A DNA stretch of 64,000 nucleotides from Micromonospora olivasterospora (GCF_007830265.1 NZ_VLKE01000001.1:2728001-2792000); one strand, 5' to 3'; positions 33,412 through 42,219 are shown, counted from the stretch's first letter. The notes: a model not told the origin generated them from the letters alone. Numbers and translations: made by a program.

Positions 33412-35802
33412 TTACTTGCCCGCCGGCTTGAGGCAGAGCACCCGGTCCGCCCCGCTGCCGGGAAGGACGACGTACGGCTGGCCGGGGTCGGCGCACTTGT
33501 CCTTGTTGGCGACCCGGGAGACCACCGTGAACGAGCCCGCCTCGCCGCAGGTCGCCGCCGCCGCGGTGTCGCCCGAACGCTTGACGCACGAGCCGACGGC
33601 CGGGTTGAAGCCGGCCGGCTTCTCGTCACCGCCGACCTTGCCGAGCAGGAACAGCAGGCCCAGCGGCACGGCGAGGATCAGTACGGCAGCCAGCAGCACC
33701 ACCGCCAGCACCCGGCCGTTGCGGACCTTCGGCGTCGGCGCCTCGGTCTTCGGCTCGCCGGCCTCCGGCTTGAACGCGTCGAACCGGTTCTGCTCCGGCT
33801 CCGCGCCCCAGGCCGGGGCCGCCTGGGGCGGGCCGGAGTGGTGCGGCCCGCCGGGCGGGTACCCGCCGTGGTCCGGCTCACCGAACGGGTTCGGGCCCGG
33901 GGCGGGCACCGCGCCGTGCACGGCCGTTCCGCCGCCGGCCGACGGACCGGGGCCACCGAAGTGCTCACCCGGATGCTCGGAACCGCCGTGCGGGCGGGTT
34001 CCGTTCATCGGCCGGTTGCTGGGCACCGGGTCCGCGAACGACGGCACGCCGGGCGGGAAGGCGGGCGGGGCCACCCCCGGCCCGTCACCGAAGCCGTGCT
34101 GCTGCCCCGGCCCGTCACCGAAGCCGTGCTGCTCCCCGAAGCCCTGCTGCTCCCCGAAGCCGTGCTGCTGCGGCTCGTCGAACCGCTGCGGTCCACGGTC
34201 GTCGAACCGCCCCTGGCTGCCCGGGTCGTCGAAACGTCCCGCGCCCGGGTCGTCGTACCGCCCGGGCGTGCCGGCGTCGTCGTAGCGGCCCGGCGCGGCC
34301 GGGTCTTCGTACCGCGGCGGGGGCGGGTTGTGGTCCGCGTGGAACCCGTGCTCCTCCACCTGCGCCGGCTCGTCGACCGATTCCGGGCGGGCGGGGCGGC
34401 CGTACACCCGGGGCTGGGGCGTGGGCGTGCCGCCCGGGTGGACGGGCTGGTCGGCCGGGGGCATCACCCGGCTGGCCATCGGCACGGAGGCGCTCGCCGA
34501 GACGCTCCCGGCGCCGCCGGCGGGCACCTCACCGCCCGATACGGGTACGGCGGCCCGGGCGGCCGCGCCGGACTCCGCCGAGACCCGCGGAGTGGGCACG
34601 ACCGGACCGGCGGGCGGCTGGGGTTCCTCCGTCCGGCCCCACCCGGCGTCGACGCCGGTCGACTCCGGGCCCGGCTGCTCCGAGCGCGCCGGCGGCTCGC
34701 CGGACGGGGTGAACTGGGCCGGCGGCAGGTAGTCGGCCGGCGGGGCGCCGGCCAGGCTGGCGCCCGGTACGCGCTGCTCCTGCGGCGGCAGCGGCACGGC
34801 GTTGGCCGGCGAGATGCCGGGTGCCGGGGCCGGCTGGTACAACGGCCGGTCCTCCGGCTGCCCGGGCTCCCAGCCGCCGGCCTGCTGCGGCGCGGCGGGT
34901 TCGGCCTCGGTGCGCCCCCACGCCTCACCCGGCGCCCAGGGCTCGACGTCCGGCACGGCGGGCCGTTCCGCGGACCACGGCTGCTGGCTTCCCGGGGCGC
35001 CCCAGGCCGGTGGCCCGTCCACGCCGGCGGTCGCGGTGGTCCGGGCCGGCGGCACGGAGGTCGGCTCCGCCGACGCCCAGTCGGGCTTATCCGGGCGGGT
35101 GTCCTGCGGCGGCGGCACGGGGGCGCCGCCCCACGCGCCGGTCGGGCCCGGCTCGTCCGCGGCGGGCCAGGCGCTCGTCGTGGGCTGGCCGCCGCCCTGC
35201 CCCGCAGGCCAGCCGCCGGAGCGGGCGGGGTCGTCCTGGTTGTTCCAGGCATCCTGGGGCAAGCTGGCCGGGGCGGGGACGCGGGCTGCGCCGCGGACGG
35301 CGGGCTCGGCCTGGCCCCACGCGGGCGGAGGCTGCTCGGCCACTCCGGTCCAGGCCGGCGCCGGCTGTTCGGGCTGGGCGGCGCCCCAGGCCGGCTGGGC
35401 GGCACCGTTCGCCGCGGGCTGGGCGGTGCCCCAGGCGGGGCCGCCCTGCTCGCCCGGCGCCCACGCCGGCTGGTCGGACTGTGCCCAGGCGGGTTGTGCC
35501 GCGGCGGTCGGCTGCGGCCCCCAGGCCCCGGGCTCACCGGGCTGTGGGCCCGGCGTCTGGGCGGCGCCCCAGGCCTGGGTCGGCGGCTGGTCGTTCTGCG
35601 GCGGGGCGGCGCCCCAGGCCGCCGTCGGCGGCTGATTCTGCTGTGCCGCCCAGGCTGGCGCGGGCGGGCTCGGCCGGGCGGCGGGCGGCGGGGGCGCCCA
35701 GCCCAGATCCGGGTTGGCGACGCCGTACGGCGCCGGTGCGCCGGTGCCCGGCGACACCTCGTCCGGCTGCTGGCCGGGGTGGTGCGGGCCCTCGGACGTC
35801 AT
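33412..35802 (-). CDS. LppU/SCO3897-like membrane protein with giant disordered cytoplasmic region
   Basis: The product is 796 aa from ATG 35802 (GGAGGAGG 7 nt upstream). About 690 residues are low-complexity and rich in P, Q, G, A and W, with repeated QPAWG units and, nearer the end, RYDDPG/RFDDPG and HGFGEQQGFGEQ repeats. One membrane helix (about residues 698-721) is followed by a 75-residue outside domain with four Cys, starting NPAVGSCVKRSG. This end matches LppU/SCO3897-type proteins. The function is unknown; the Trp-rich repeats suggest multivalent binding or condensation. Confidence 0.85.
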   Translation of the reverse strand: MTSEGPHHPGQQPDEVSPGTGAPAPYGVANPDLGWAPPPPAARPSPPAPAWAAQQNQPPTAAWGAAPPQNDQPPTQAWGAAQTPGPQPGEPGAWGPQPTAAAQPAWAQSDQPAWAPGEQGGPAWGTAQPAANGAAQPAWGAAQPEQPAPAWTGVAEQPPPAWGQAEPAVRGAARVPAPASLPQDAWNNQDDPARSGGWPAGQGGGQPTTSAWPAADEPGPTGAWGGAPVPPPQDTRPDKPDWASAEPTSVPPARTTATAGVDGPPAWGAPGSQQPWSAERPAVPDVEPWAPGEAWGRTEAEPAAPQQAGGWEPGQPEDRPLYQPAPAPGISPANAVPLPPQEQRVPGASLAGAPPADYLPPAQFTPSGEPPARSEQPGPESTGVDAGWGRTEEPQPPAGPVVPTPRVSAESGAAARAAVPVSGGEVPAGGAGSVSASASVPMASRVMPPADQPVHPGGTPTPQPRVYGRPARPESVDEPAQVEEHGFHADHNPPPPRYEDPAAPGRYDDAGTPGRYDDPGAGRFDDPGSQGRFDDRGPQRFDEPQQHGFGEQQGFGEQHGFGDGPGQQHGFGDGPGVAPPAFPPGVPSFADPVPSNRPMNGTRPHGGSEHPGEHFGGPGPSAGGGTAVHGAVPAPGPNPFGEPDHGGYPPGGPHHSGPPQAAPAWGAEPEQNRFDAFKPEAGEPKTEAPTPKVRNGRVLAVVLLAAVLILAVPLGLLFLLGKVGGDEKPAGFNPAVGSCVKRSGDTAAAATCGEAGSFTVVSRVANKDKCADPGQPYVVLPGSGADRVLCLKPAGK

Positions 35803-36070
35803 CGGTGCGCCTCCTCCATGACATGTCGGCCGCCGATGCCGACCGGGTGCGTCGGCGAAGCCGGCGGTACCGGCCGTGCGGGCTCCCCGCACCGTATCCG
35901 GTGGCCTCCCGTGGCATCCGGGGAGCACCGGTCGTCACTCCGCGTGGCCGAACGGTGTCGAACAGCTTCTATCGAGCGCGACGGTCCGGATGGGCGGTTG
36001 ACGACCGAGTCCCCACCGTACCGGGCGCTGTCGTGGTGCGGAATCCCGGTGTCAACCAGTCCGAAACGCC
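35803..36070. other. Region upstream of the LppU-like gene
   Basis: It contains the minus-strand ribosome site of the LppU-like gene and a less GC-rich portion around 35930-36060. Long frames here are extensions of ORFs antisense to real genes. I see no gene. Confidence 0.4.
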
Positions 36071-36104
36071 GATGACCCGCCCGGGGTCCACCGGGCGGGT
36101 CATC
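36071..36104 (-). terminator. Terminator of the 45-aa gene
   Basis: A perfect 14-bp stem (36071-36084 with 36091-36104) and a 6-nt loop, 33 nt beyond the small gene's stop. Confidence 0.8.
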
Positions 36105-36136
36105 GGACTGGAGGAGGTGAGGAAAGTTTGTGTGGG

Positions 36137-36274
36137 TCAGCTCATGTGACGCTGGGCGATGGCGAGAAGCTCCTCGCGGACCGCGGGCGAGTTGGCGGAA
36201 CGCAGCGCGTGCTCGATGGCACGGGCGCGGCGGTTGGCGTCGCGGCGGTTGCGGATTCGCTCGATCATGCTCAT
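36137..36274 (-). CDS. Conserved-looking 45-aa basic helical protein
   Basis: ATG 36274 has AGGAGGAG upstream and opens a 45-codon frame: MSMIERIRNRRDANRRARAI, then EHALRSANSPAVREELLAIA and a short end QRHMS. It is strongly amphipathic and basic at the N-terminus. Third positions are nearly all G/C, and it has its own terminator, so I regard it as a real gene. I have a memory of similar short hypothetical proteins in actinomycetes, but know no function. Confidence 0.75.
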   Translation of the reverse strand: MSMIERIRNRRDANRRARAIEHALRSANSPAVREELLAIAQRHMS

Positions 36275-36435
36275 CTGGGTCTCTCCTCCTGGCTATTCGG
36301 TTGTCGGCCCCGGATGTCTCTATTGAAGCGCATGGCGCCGCGGACTTCCATCGATTATTAGGTGAGCTGAGACACCTGCCTAAGGATCGTAGGCCGTGGA
36401 GGCTGCAAGCCGAATTTTTATTCGCCAAATGGACA

Positions 36436-36475
36436 CGGCCGGTGTGCCGGGTGTTCACCCGTGGCACACCGGCCG
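36436..36475 (-). terminator. Terminator of the dehydrogenase operon
   Basis: A 13-bp perfect stem (36436-36448 with 36463-36475) with a 14-nt loop, 20 nt after the E2 stop at 36496. The 160 bp between it and the small gene include an A/T-rich patch (36340-36425) that probably holds the small gene's promoter. Confidence 0.8.
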
Positions 36476-36495
36476 GTGGCTGGTGGCAGAGACCG

Positions 36496-37959
36496 TCAGG
36501 TCCAGGCCAGCAGTGCCGCCTCCGGGTCGGTCAGGAAGTCCCCGATGTCGCGCAGGAACTTCGAGCCCAGCTCACCGTCGATGATCCGGTGGTCGAAGGA
36601 GAGGCCCAGCGTGGTGACCTGGCGCGGGCGGACCTTGCCCTTGTGTACCCAGGGCTGCTCGCGTACCGCACCGAAGGCCAGGATCGCCGACTCGCCCGGA
36701 GGCAGGATCGGCGTGCCCGTGTCCACCCCGAACACCCCGACGTTGGTGATCGTCAGGGTGCCGCCGGACATGTCGGCCGGCGAGGTGCGGCCGGCCTTCG
36801 CCGTCTGCACCAGGTCGGTCATCGCGTCCGCCAGCTCGCGCAGCGAGAGCCGGCCGGCGTCCTTGATGTTCGGCACGATCAGACCACGCTCGGTGGCCGC
36901 CGCGATGCCCAGGTTGACGTACTCCTTCACGACGATCTCGTCGCCGGCCCAGGTCGAGTTGACCATCGGGTGGCGCCTGACCGCCAGCAGCACCGCCTTG
37001 GCGACCAGCAGCAGCGGCGAGATCCGGACGTCGCGCCACTCGCGCCGGCCGCGGAGCCGGTCCAGGGCCTTCATCGCCCGGGTCACGTCGACCGTCAGGA
37101 ACTCCGTCACGTGCGGGGCGGTGAACGCCGAGCGGGACATGTTCTCGGCCGTGAGCTTGCGTACCCCCTTGACCGGGATGCGCCGCTCGCGGTCCGCGCC
37201 GAAGCTCGCCGCGGCGGTGGTCGGGGCCGCGGCCGTCAGCGGCTCCGCCGCCGTCGTGGCGGCGCTCGCCGCCCGCTGGACGTCCTCCCGGGTGATCGAG
37301 CCCTGCGGGCCCGAGCCGGTCAGCGCGGCCAGGTCGACGCCGAGGTCCTTCGCGAGCTTGCGCACCGGCGGCTTGGCCAGCACCAGCCCGCCGGTTCGGC
37401 CGCCGCCGTTCATCGCCGGGGCGGGCGGCGCCGGCGACGCGGGAGCGACCGGAGCCTCCGCTGCCGGCGCCGGCGCCGCCGTGGCCTGGGTCGGGACGCT
37501 GCCCTTGCGGGGCCGCCGCTTCGCCGCGGTGGTACGCGGGCCGTAGCCGACCAGCACGGCGGTCCGCCCGCCCGGGGCGGCGCCACCGATCAGACCCGGC
37601 TCGACCATGCCCTCGCTCGGAGCCACCTCGACCGCGGCCAGCGAGGCCGCCGACGGGGTGGGCAGCGCGGCGGCCGGGGCGGCGGTGGTCGACGCCTCGA
37701 TCGGCCCGGCGCCGGGGTCGGTGTCGATCGCGATGATCGGGGTGCCGACCTCGACCGTGCTTCCCTGCGGGTGGAAGATCGCGTGCACCTGGCCGGCCCA
37801 CTTCGCCGGGATCTCGACGGCGGCCTTCGCCGTCTCCACCTCGACGATGGGCTGGTTCAGCTCGATGACGTCGCCCACCTTCACCAGCCAGGCGAGGATC
37901 TCGCCCTCGGTCAGGCCCTCGCCCAGGTCGGGGAGGTTGAACTCCTTGATCCGCGACAT
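36496..37959 (-). CDS. Dihydrolipoamide acyltransferase (E2) of a 2-oxoacid dehydrogenase
   Basis: The product is 487 aa from ATG 37959. The lipoyl domain (about residues 3-78) has the lipoylated Lys in VEVETAKAAVEIPA. A Pro/Ala linker follows, then a peripheral subunit-binding domain (KPPVRKLAKDLGVDLAALTGSGPQGSITREDV). The catalytic domain contains the active site SFDHRIIDG near the C-terminus. Gene order and the heteromeric E1 point to a branched-chain 2-oxoacid complex, supplying primers for branched fatty acids, although pyruvate is not excluded. Confidence 0.93.
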   Translation of the reverse strand: MSRIKEFNLPDLGEGLTEGEILAWLVKVGDVIELNQPIVEVETAKAAVEIPAKWAGQVHAIFHPQGSTVEVGTPIIAIDTDPGAGPIEASTTAAPAAALPTPSAASLAAVEVAPSEGMVEPGLIGGAAPGGRTAVLVGYGPRTTAAKRRPRKGSVPTQATAAPAPAAEAPVAPASPAPPAPAMNGGGRTGGLVLAKPPVRKLAKDLGVDLAALTGSGPQGSITREDVQRAASAATTAAEPLTAAAPTTAAASFGADRERRIPVKGVRKLTAENMSRSAFTAPHVTEFLTVDVTRAMKALDRLRGRREWRDVRISPLLLVAKAVLLAVRRHPMVNSTWAGDEIVVKEYVNLGIAAATERGLIVPNIKDAGRLSLRELADAMTDLVQTAKAGRTSPADMSGGTLTITNVGVFGVDTGTPILPPGESAILAFGAVREQPWVHKGKVRPRQVTTLGLSFDHRIIDGELGSKFLRDIGDFLTDPEAALLAWT

Positions 37960-37964
37960 TGCGC

Positions 37965-38954
37965 TCACCAGCCGAAGGTGCGGTCGACGCCGTCGAGCAC
38001 CCGGTCGAGGTCGGGCAGATACTCCTCCTCCACCCGGGAGGCCGGGTAGGGAATGTCGAAGCCGGTCACCCGCAGCACGGGAGACTCCAGGGAGTAGAAG
38101 CACTCCTCGGTGATCCGGGCCGCGATCTCCGCGCCGAGGCCGAGGTTGCTGGGGGCCTCGTGGACGACCACGCAGCGGCCGGTGCGCCGCACCGACTCGT
38201 ACACGGCCGTCAGGTCCAGCGGGGAGAGCGTGCGCAGGTCGACGACCTCCAGCTCCCGGCCGTCCTCGGCCGCGGCGGTCGCCGCGTCCAGGCAGGTCCG
38301 CACCATCGGCCCGTACGCCAGCAGGGTGGCGTCGGTGCCGGGCCGCACGACGCGGGCCGCGTGCAGCGGGTACGCCTCGGACAGCGGGCCGTCCAGCTCG
38401 ACCGGCCCCTTCTCCCAGTAGCGCCGCTTCGGCTCCAGGAAGACGATCGGGTCGTCCGAGGCGATCGCCTGCTGGATCATCCAGTACGCGTCCTGCGGGT
38501 TGCCGCAGCTCACCACCTTCAGGCCGGCCGTGTGCGCGAAGTACGCCTCGGGCGACTCGGAGTGGTGCTCCACCGCGCCGATGCCGCCGCCGTACGGGAT
38601 GCGGATGACCATCGGGATGTCGAGCATGCCCCGCGAGCGGTAGTGCATCTTCGCCACCTGCGACACGATCTGGTTGTACGCGGGGTACACGAAGCCGTCG
38701 AACTGGATCTCGCAGACCGGTCGGAAGCCGCGGATGGCCAGGCCGACCGCGGTGCCGATGATGCCGGACTCGGCCAACGGTGTGTCGATCACCCGCCGGT
38801 CGCCGAAGTCCTTCTGGAGCCCGTCGGTGATCCGGAAGACGCCGCCGAGCTTGCCGACGTCCTCGCCCATGATGACGACCTTCGGGTCGTTCTCCAGGGC
38901 CCGGCGCAGGCCGGTGTTGAGAGCCTTGCCGAGGGTGAGCGTCTCCGTGGCCAT
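37965..38954 (-). CDS. 2-oxoacid dehydrogenase E1 beta subunit
   Basis: The product is 329 aa. It has LGKALNTGLRRALENDPKVVIMGEDVGKLGGVFRIT, TPLAESGIIGTAVGLAIRGFRPVCEIQF and GGIGAVEHHSESPEAYFAHTAGLKVV, all typical of transketolase-like E1 beta. It pairs with E1 alpha to decarboxylate the 2-oxoacid with thiamine diphosphate. Start ATG 38954 overlaps the E1 alpha stop by 1 nt, and the E2 start follows its stop by 5 nt. Confidence 0.95.
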   Translation of the reverse strand: MATETLTLGKALNTGLRRALENDPKVVIMGEDVGKLGGVFRITDGLQKDFGDRRVIDTPLAESGIIGTAVGLAIRGFRPVCEIQFDGFVYPAYNQIVSQVAKMHYRSRGMLDIPMVIRIPYGGGIGAVEHHSESPEAYFAHTAGLKVVSCGNPQDAYWMIQQAIASDDPIVFLEPKRRYWEKGPVELDGPLSEAYPLHAARVVRPGTDATLLAYGPMVRTCLDAATAAAEDGRELEVVDLRTLSPLDLTAVYESVRRTGRCVVVHEAPSNLGLGAEIAARITEECFYSLESPVLRVTGFDIPYPASRVEEEYLPDLDRVLDGVDRTFGW

Positions 38955-40138
38955 CAGTGGGCGCTCCCCTCGAACGAAGCCAGGTAGGCGGCGAACTGCT
39001 CGCGCTGCTGGTCGAGCTCGGGCGAGCCGTTGGGGTAGACGTGGTCGAACATCGTCAGCGGCTCGGGGTCGGGCATGGCCAGCACCCGCTCGCGCAGCTC
39101 CACCGACTCGGTGCGGGCCTGCTCGTCGACCTCGGCGAAGAACGACTCGTCGACGATCTGCTGCTTGGTCAGGAACGCCCTCATCCGGGCGATCGGGTCC
39201 TTGGCCTGCCAGGACTCGACCTCACTGGCGATCCGGTAGCGGGTCGGGTCGTCCGAGGTGGTGTGGGCGCCCATCCGGTACGTGTACGCCTCGATCAGGC
39301 TCGGGCCCTGGCCGTGCCGCGCGTTGTCCAGCGCGTGCCGGGTCACCGCGTACGAGGCGAGCACGTCGTTGCCGTCCACCCGTACGCCGGGGAAGCCGAA
39401 ACCGCCGGCCCGTCGGTAGAGCGGGACGCGGGTCTGCCGCTCCAGCGGCTCCGAGATGGCGTACTGGTTGTTCTGGCAGAAGAACACCAGGGGAGCGTTG
39501 AAGACGCTGGCCCAGACGAAGGACTCGTTCACGTCGCCCTGGCTGGTGGCGCCGTCGCCGAAGTACGCGATCACCGCTTCGCCCTCGTCGCCGCCGGTCT
39601 TGCCGTCCATCGCGACGCCCATGGCGTACCCGGTCGCGTGCAGGGTCTGCGCCCCGATCACGATCGTGTACATGTTGAACTTGAACTCGTTCGGGTCCCA
39701 GCCGCCCTGGTCGACGCCGCGGAACAGGCCGAGCGGCATGATCGGGTCGATGCCCCGGCAGTAGAGGACGCCGTGCTCCCGGTAGGTCGGGAAGGCCATG
39801 TCCTGCGGGCGCAGCGCACGGCCGGAACCGACCTGCGCGGCCTCCTGGCCCAGCAGGCTGGCCCACAGGCCGAGCTCGCCCTGCCGCTGCAACGCGGTGG
39901 CCTCGGCGTCGAGCTTGCGGACCAGCACGAGGTCGCGGTACAGCCCGCGGTACTCGTCGTCGGTGAAGTCGACGCGGTACTCCGTCCCGTCGGGGCCGAA
40001 CGCGCTCTCGATGCGCTCGCCCTCGGGTGTGAGCAGCTGTACGAGCTCCGGGTCACCGGTGCCCGCGGTGGCCTTTGGCTTGGAGCGGGGTGCAGCCCGC
40101 CGGCCGCGGGTGGTGACCCCGGGGTCGCCCTTTGCCAT
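38954..40138 (-). CDS. 2-oxoacid dehydrogenase E1 alpha subunit
   Basis: The product is 394 aa with an extra basic N-terminal segment of about 30 residues (TTRGRRAAPRSKPKA). The thiamine-diphosphate motif is AVIAYFGDGATSQGDVNESFVWASVFNAPLVFFCQNNQYAIS; phosphorylation-loop-like YRMGAHTTSDDPTRYR follows. It is the first gene of the E1a-E1b-E2 operon, start ATG 40138 with AGGGAGAG upstream. An E3 gene is not adjacent. Confidence 0.95.
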   Translation of the reverse strand: MAKGDPGVTTRGRRAAPRSKPKATAGTGDPELVQLLTPEGERIESAFGPDGTEYRVDFTDDEYRGLYRDLVLVRKLDAEATALQRQGELGLWASLLGQEAAQVGSGRALRPQDMAFPTYREHGVLYCRGIDPIMPLGLFRGVDQGGWDPNEFKFNMYTIVIGAQTLHATGYAMGVAMDGKTGGDEGEAVIAYFGDGATSQGDVNESFVWASVFNAPLVFFCQNNQYAISEPLERQTRVPLYRRAGGFGFPGVRVDGNDVLASYAVTRHALDNARHGQGPSLIEAYTYRMGAHTTSDDPTRYRIASEVESWQAKDPIARMRAFLTKQQIVDESFFAEVDEQARTESVELRERVLAMPDPEPLTMFDHVYPNGSPELDQQREQFAAYLASFEGSAH

Positions 40139-40829
40139 CCGTCTCTCCCTGTCGTTTATGCGTCGGCGCCGGGGGTGACCCGTCCGCGCAAGTGGTGGGC
40201 CCGCCCGGCCGGGTGCCGGGCGGTTCCTGGCAGCCGCGCCTAGCCCCGGTCGGGGTTGCCGCGCGGCGTGAGCCGGGCTCGGGGGAACCCGGTTCGGGAG
40301 CGCCGGCGCTCAGCCGTGCCTGCCGCCGGGGGTGCGCGGAGGTCGCGGCTGCGTTGCCGTCGTGGTCCATATTCGCAGAGGAGGTGAGTCGGCCCACAGT
40401 ACGCCCGGCCTGCTCACCGGCCGCTGTCAGCTTGGCGGCAGTTCGGAGGTGTTTGTCATATCCCGACACTCGACCTCCAGGGGTGGCGGACAAAATGTGT
40501 GTCGACACGCTGTGGCACCTGGTGAACTGAGCGTGACTAGGCCAAGCTGTTTCTGGTCCGGCGAGCGGTTTAGTTGCTTATGTCCGTTTAAGGCTGACTT
40601 TGTCAGGCTGCGGTGCCGAGCGGTCAGCGGCCGCCCGCCGGCTGTCGACTGCCAGTGCTCGGCTGTCGGCGGTGGCGGCGGCTGTCAGCGCTCGGCTTCC
40701 TGGGCTGTCGGCGCTGTCGGCGCTGTCGGCGGTGGCGGCCGGTGGCGGCGGTGGCGGCGGTGGCGGCCGGTGGCGGCGGTGGCGGCGGCTGTCGGTGCTC
40801 GGCCGGCGGCCGAACGAGGAGGAGGGCGC
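40139..40829. other. Long divergent intergenic region with G-rich repeats
   Basis: This 691-bp gap separates the E1 alpha operon from a plus-strand gene. 40540-40610 is comparatively A/T-rich and may hold the plus promoter. 40661-40797 consists of short tandem units of the GGTGGCGGC and GCTGTCGGC types, which could form G-quadruplexes. Open frames across it are driven by the repeats. No gene is supported. Confidence 0.5.
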
Positions 40830-41474
40830 GTGTCCGAGCCAGGTGAGGGTCCTGCCGTTCCGTTCATCGGCCGGCACCGGGCCGCCGGCGGCTACCGCCG
40901 GATCGTCGGCGCGCACCGGGCCGCCGGCCCCGGCCCGGGCCGGGGGTACCTCCTCACGGTCGCCCTGCTCGCCGGGACCGCCTCCATGCCGATCCTCGCC
41001 GCGATCAGCGCCGGGTCGGCCACCGTCGGCAGCAGCGCTTTGCCGGACAGCGGTACCCCGTTCATCCCGACGCCCTCGGTGGGCCCGGTGGTCGTTCCGT
41101 TGCCGGCGACCGGCCAGCCCGCGCCGGCCGCCGCACCCGCCGGGTGGCGGGTCACCACCGTCCCGGCCGGCCCGCACCCCCCGCCGGCCCGCGAGCCGGC
41201 CCCTCCCGAGCGCCCCCTTCCGGACGCCGCACGTCCCACTCCGCCCCACACCACCCGGCCGGCGGAGCCGCCGCCGACCCGCCCGCCGCGCCCGACTCCG
41301 CCCCCGTCCCCGCCGCCGTCGCCCACCGACCGGCCGACACCAGACCCGTCGCCCACGGCCGACCCGACGAGGAGCCCGTGTCTCCAACTCCCGTTGCCGC
41401 TGCCGCTGCCGCTGCCGCTGCCGCTGCCGCTCCGGTCGCCGCTCGGCGTCGGCCTGCCCATGCTCCGGGACTGA
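40830..41474 (+). CDS. Membrane-anchored Pro-rich protein, unknown function
   Basis: The product is 214 aa from GTG 40830, which has GAGGAGGAG 5 nt upstream. A short N-terminus is followed by one hydrophobic segment (YLLTVALLAGTASMPILAAISAG), then a long Pro/Thr/Arg-rich tail. The end holds an (LP)n run encoded by 6-bp tandem repeats (about 41391-41435), which is prone to length change. I recognise no domain. Confidence 0.6.
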   Translation: MSEPGEGPAVPFIGRHRAAGGYRRIVGAHRAAGPGPGRGYLLTVALLAGTASMPILAAISAGSATVGSSALPDSGTPFIPTPSVGPVVVPLPATGQPAPAAAPAGWRVTTVPAGPHPPPAREPAPPERPLPDAARPTPPHTTRPAEPPPTRPPRPTPPPSPPPSPTDRPTPDPSPTADPTRSPCLQLPLPLPLPLPLPLPLRSPLGVGLPMLRD

Positions 41475-41498
41475 CCAGGCCGGACGGGTCTCTGGCAG

Positions 41499-41547
41499 AG
41501 ATCTTGGACGGTTTCGGCCTTTCCAGAGCCGAAACCGTCCAAGATCT
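41499..41547. terminator. Perfect 20-bp inverted repeat
   Basis: AGATCTTGGACGGTTTCGGC (41499-41518) is exactly complementary to 41528-41547, with a 9-nt loop. It follows the Pro-rich gene by 24 nt and ends 24 nt before the PAP2-like start. It is very strong for a terminator; see findings. Confidence 0.85.
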
Positions 41548-41570
41548 GCGCCGGTGCATAGGCTGTGTCG

Positions 41571-42203
41571 GTGAGCGAGACGCCGACCGGGGGTCGACGA
41601 GGAGCCGTCGTCGCGCCACCCGGGTCCGGTCTGCGGGCCGCCCGGCTGGTCACCGAGCTGACCGCGCCAGCCGTGCTGGTGGCCGTGCTGGCGGTGCTGG
41701 TCGGCTGGCACGGCAGCCGGGGCACCGCGCACGGGCTGGCCTGGGGGCTGCTCGTCACCGTCTTCGCCAGCGGCATCCCGTTCGCGTACATCGTCGGCGG
41801 CGTGCGGCGCGGCCGGCTCACCGACCATCACGTGGGCGTACGCGAGCAGCGCTGGCGTCCGCTGCTGTTCGGGCTGGCCTCGGTGGCGGCCGGCTGGGTC
41901 CTGCTCGCCGCGCTCGGCGCGCCCCGGCCGCTGCAGGCGCTGGTCGCCGCCGGGATGATCGGGCTGGTGGTGGCGGTGACGGTCAGCCACTGGTGGAAGA
42001 TGTCCATCCACACGGCGGTGGCCACCGGGGCGGTGGTGGTCCTGGTGCTCACGTTCGGCGCGCCGCTGCTGGTCGTCGCCCCGCTGCCGGCGCTGGCGGG
42101 CTGGTCCCGGGTACGGCTGCGCGACCACACGGTGCCACAGGTGGTCGTCGGCGGGATCGTGGGCGGCCTGGTCGCCGGCCTGGTCTACCCCGCCCTCACC
42201 TGA
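41571..42203 (+). CDS. PAP2-like membrane protein
   Basis: The product is 210 aa from GTG 41571. TAGGCT (41559-41564) ends 6 nt before it, so the mRNA is probably leaderless; GTG 41565 is an alternative. Five to six membrane helices are visible. Motifs VREQRWRPLLFGLASVAAG and WWKMSIHTAVATGAVVVL resemble the PAP2-like family in which only the His of the SGH-type motif is retained. It may be a lipid phosphatase or a prenyl-carrier protein. Confidence 0.75.
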   Translation: MSETPTGGRRGAVVAPPGSGLRAARLVTELTAPAVLVAVLAVLVGWHGSRGTAHGLAWGLLVTVFASGIPFAYIVGGVRRGRLTDHHVGVREQRWRPLLFGLASVAAGWVLLAALGAPRPLQALVAAGMIGLVVAVTVSHWWKMSIHTAVATGAVVVLVLTFGAPLLVVAPLPALAGWSRVRLRDHTVPQVVVGGIVGGLVAGLVYPALT

Positions 42204-42219
42204 TCCGCCGTTGTAGCTG

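Noticed and set aside
33388..36075. 895-codon plus frame over the LppU-like gene
   Set aside because: Arg/Gly-rich shadow; the minus strand has the ribosome site, membrane helix, Cys domain and terminator.
41391..41440. CCGCTG repeats as a CRISPR or regulatory array
   Set aside because: They are 6-bp in-frame repeats encoding Leu-Pro in a Pro-rich tail, without spacers.
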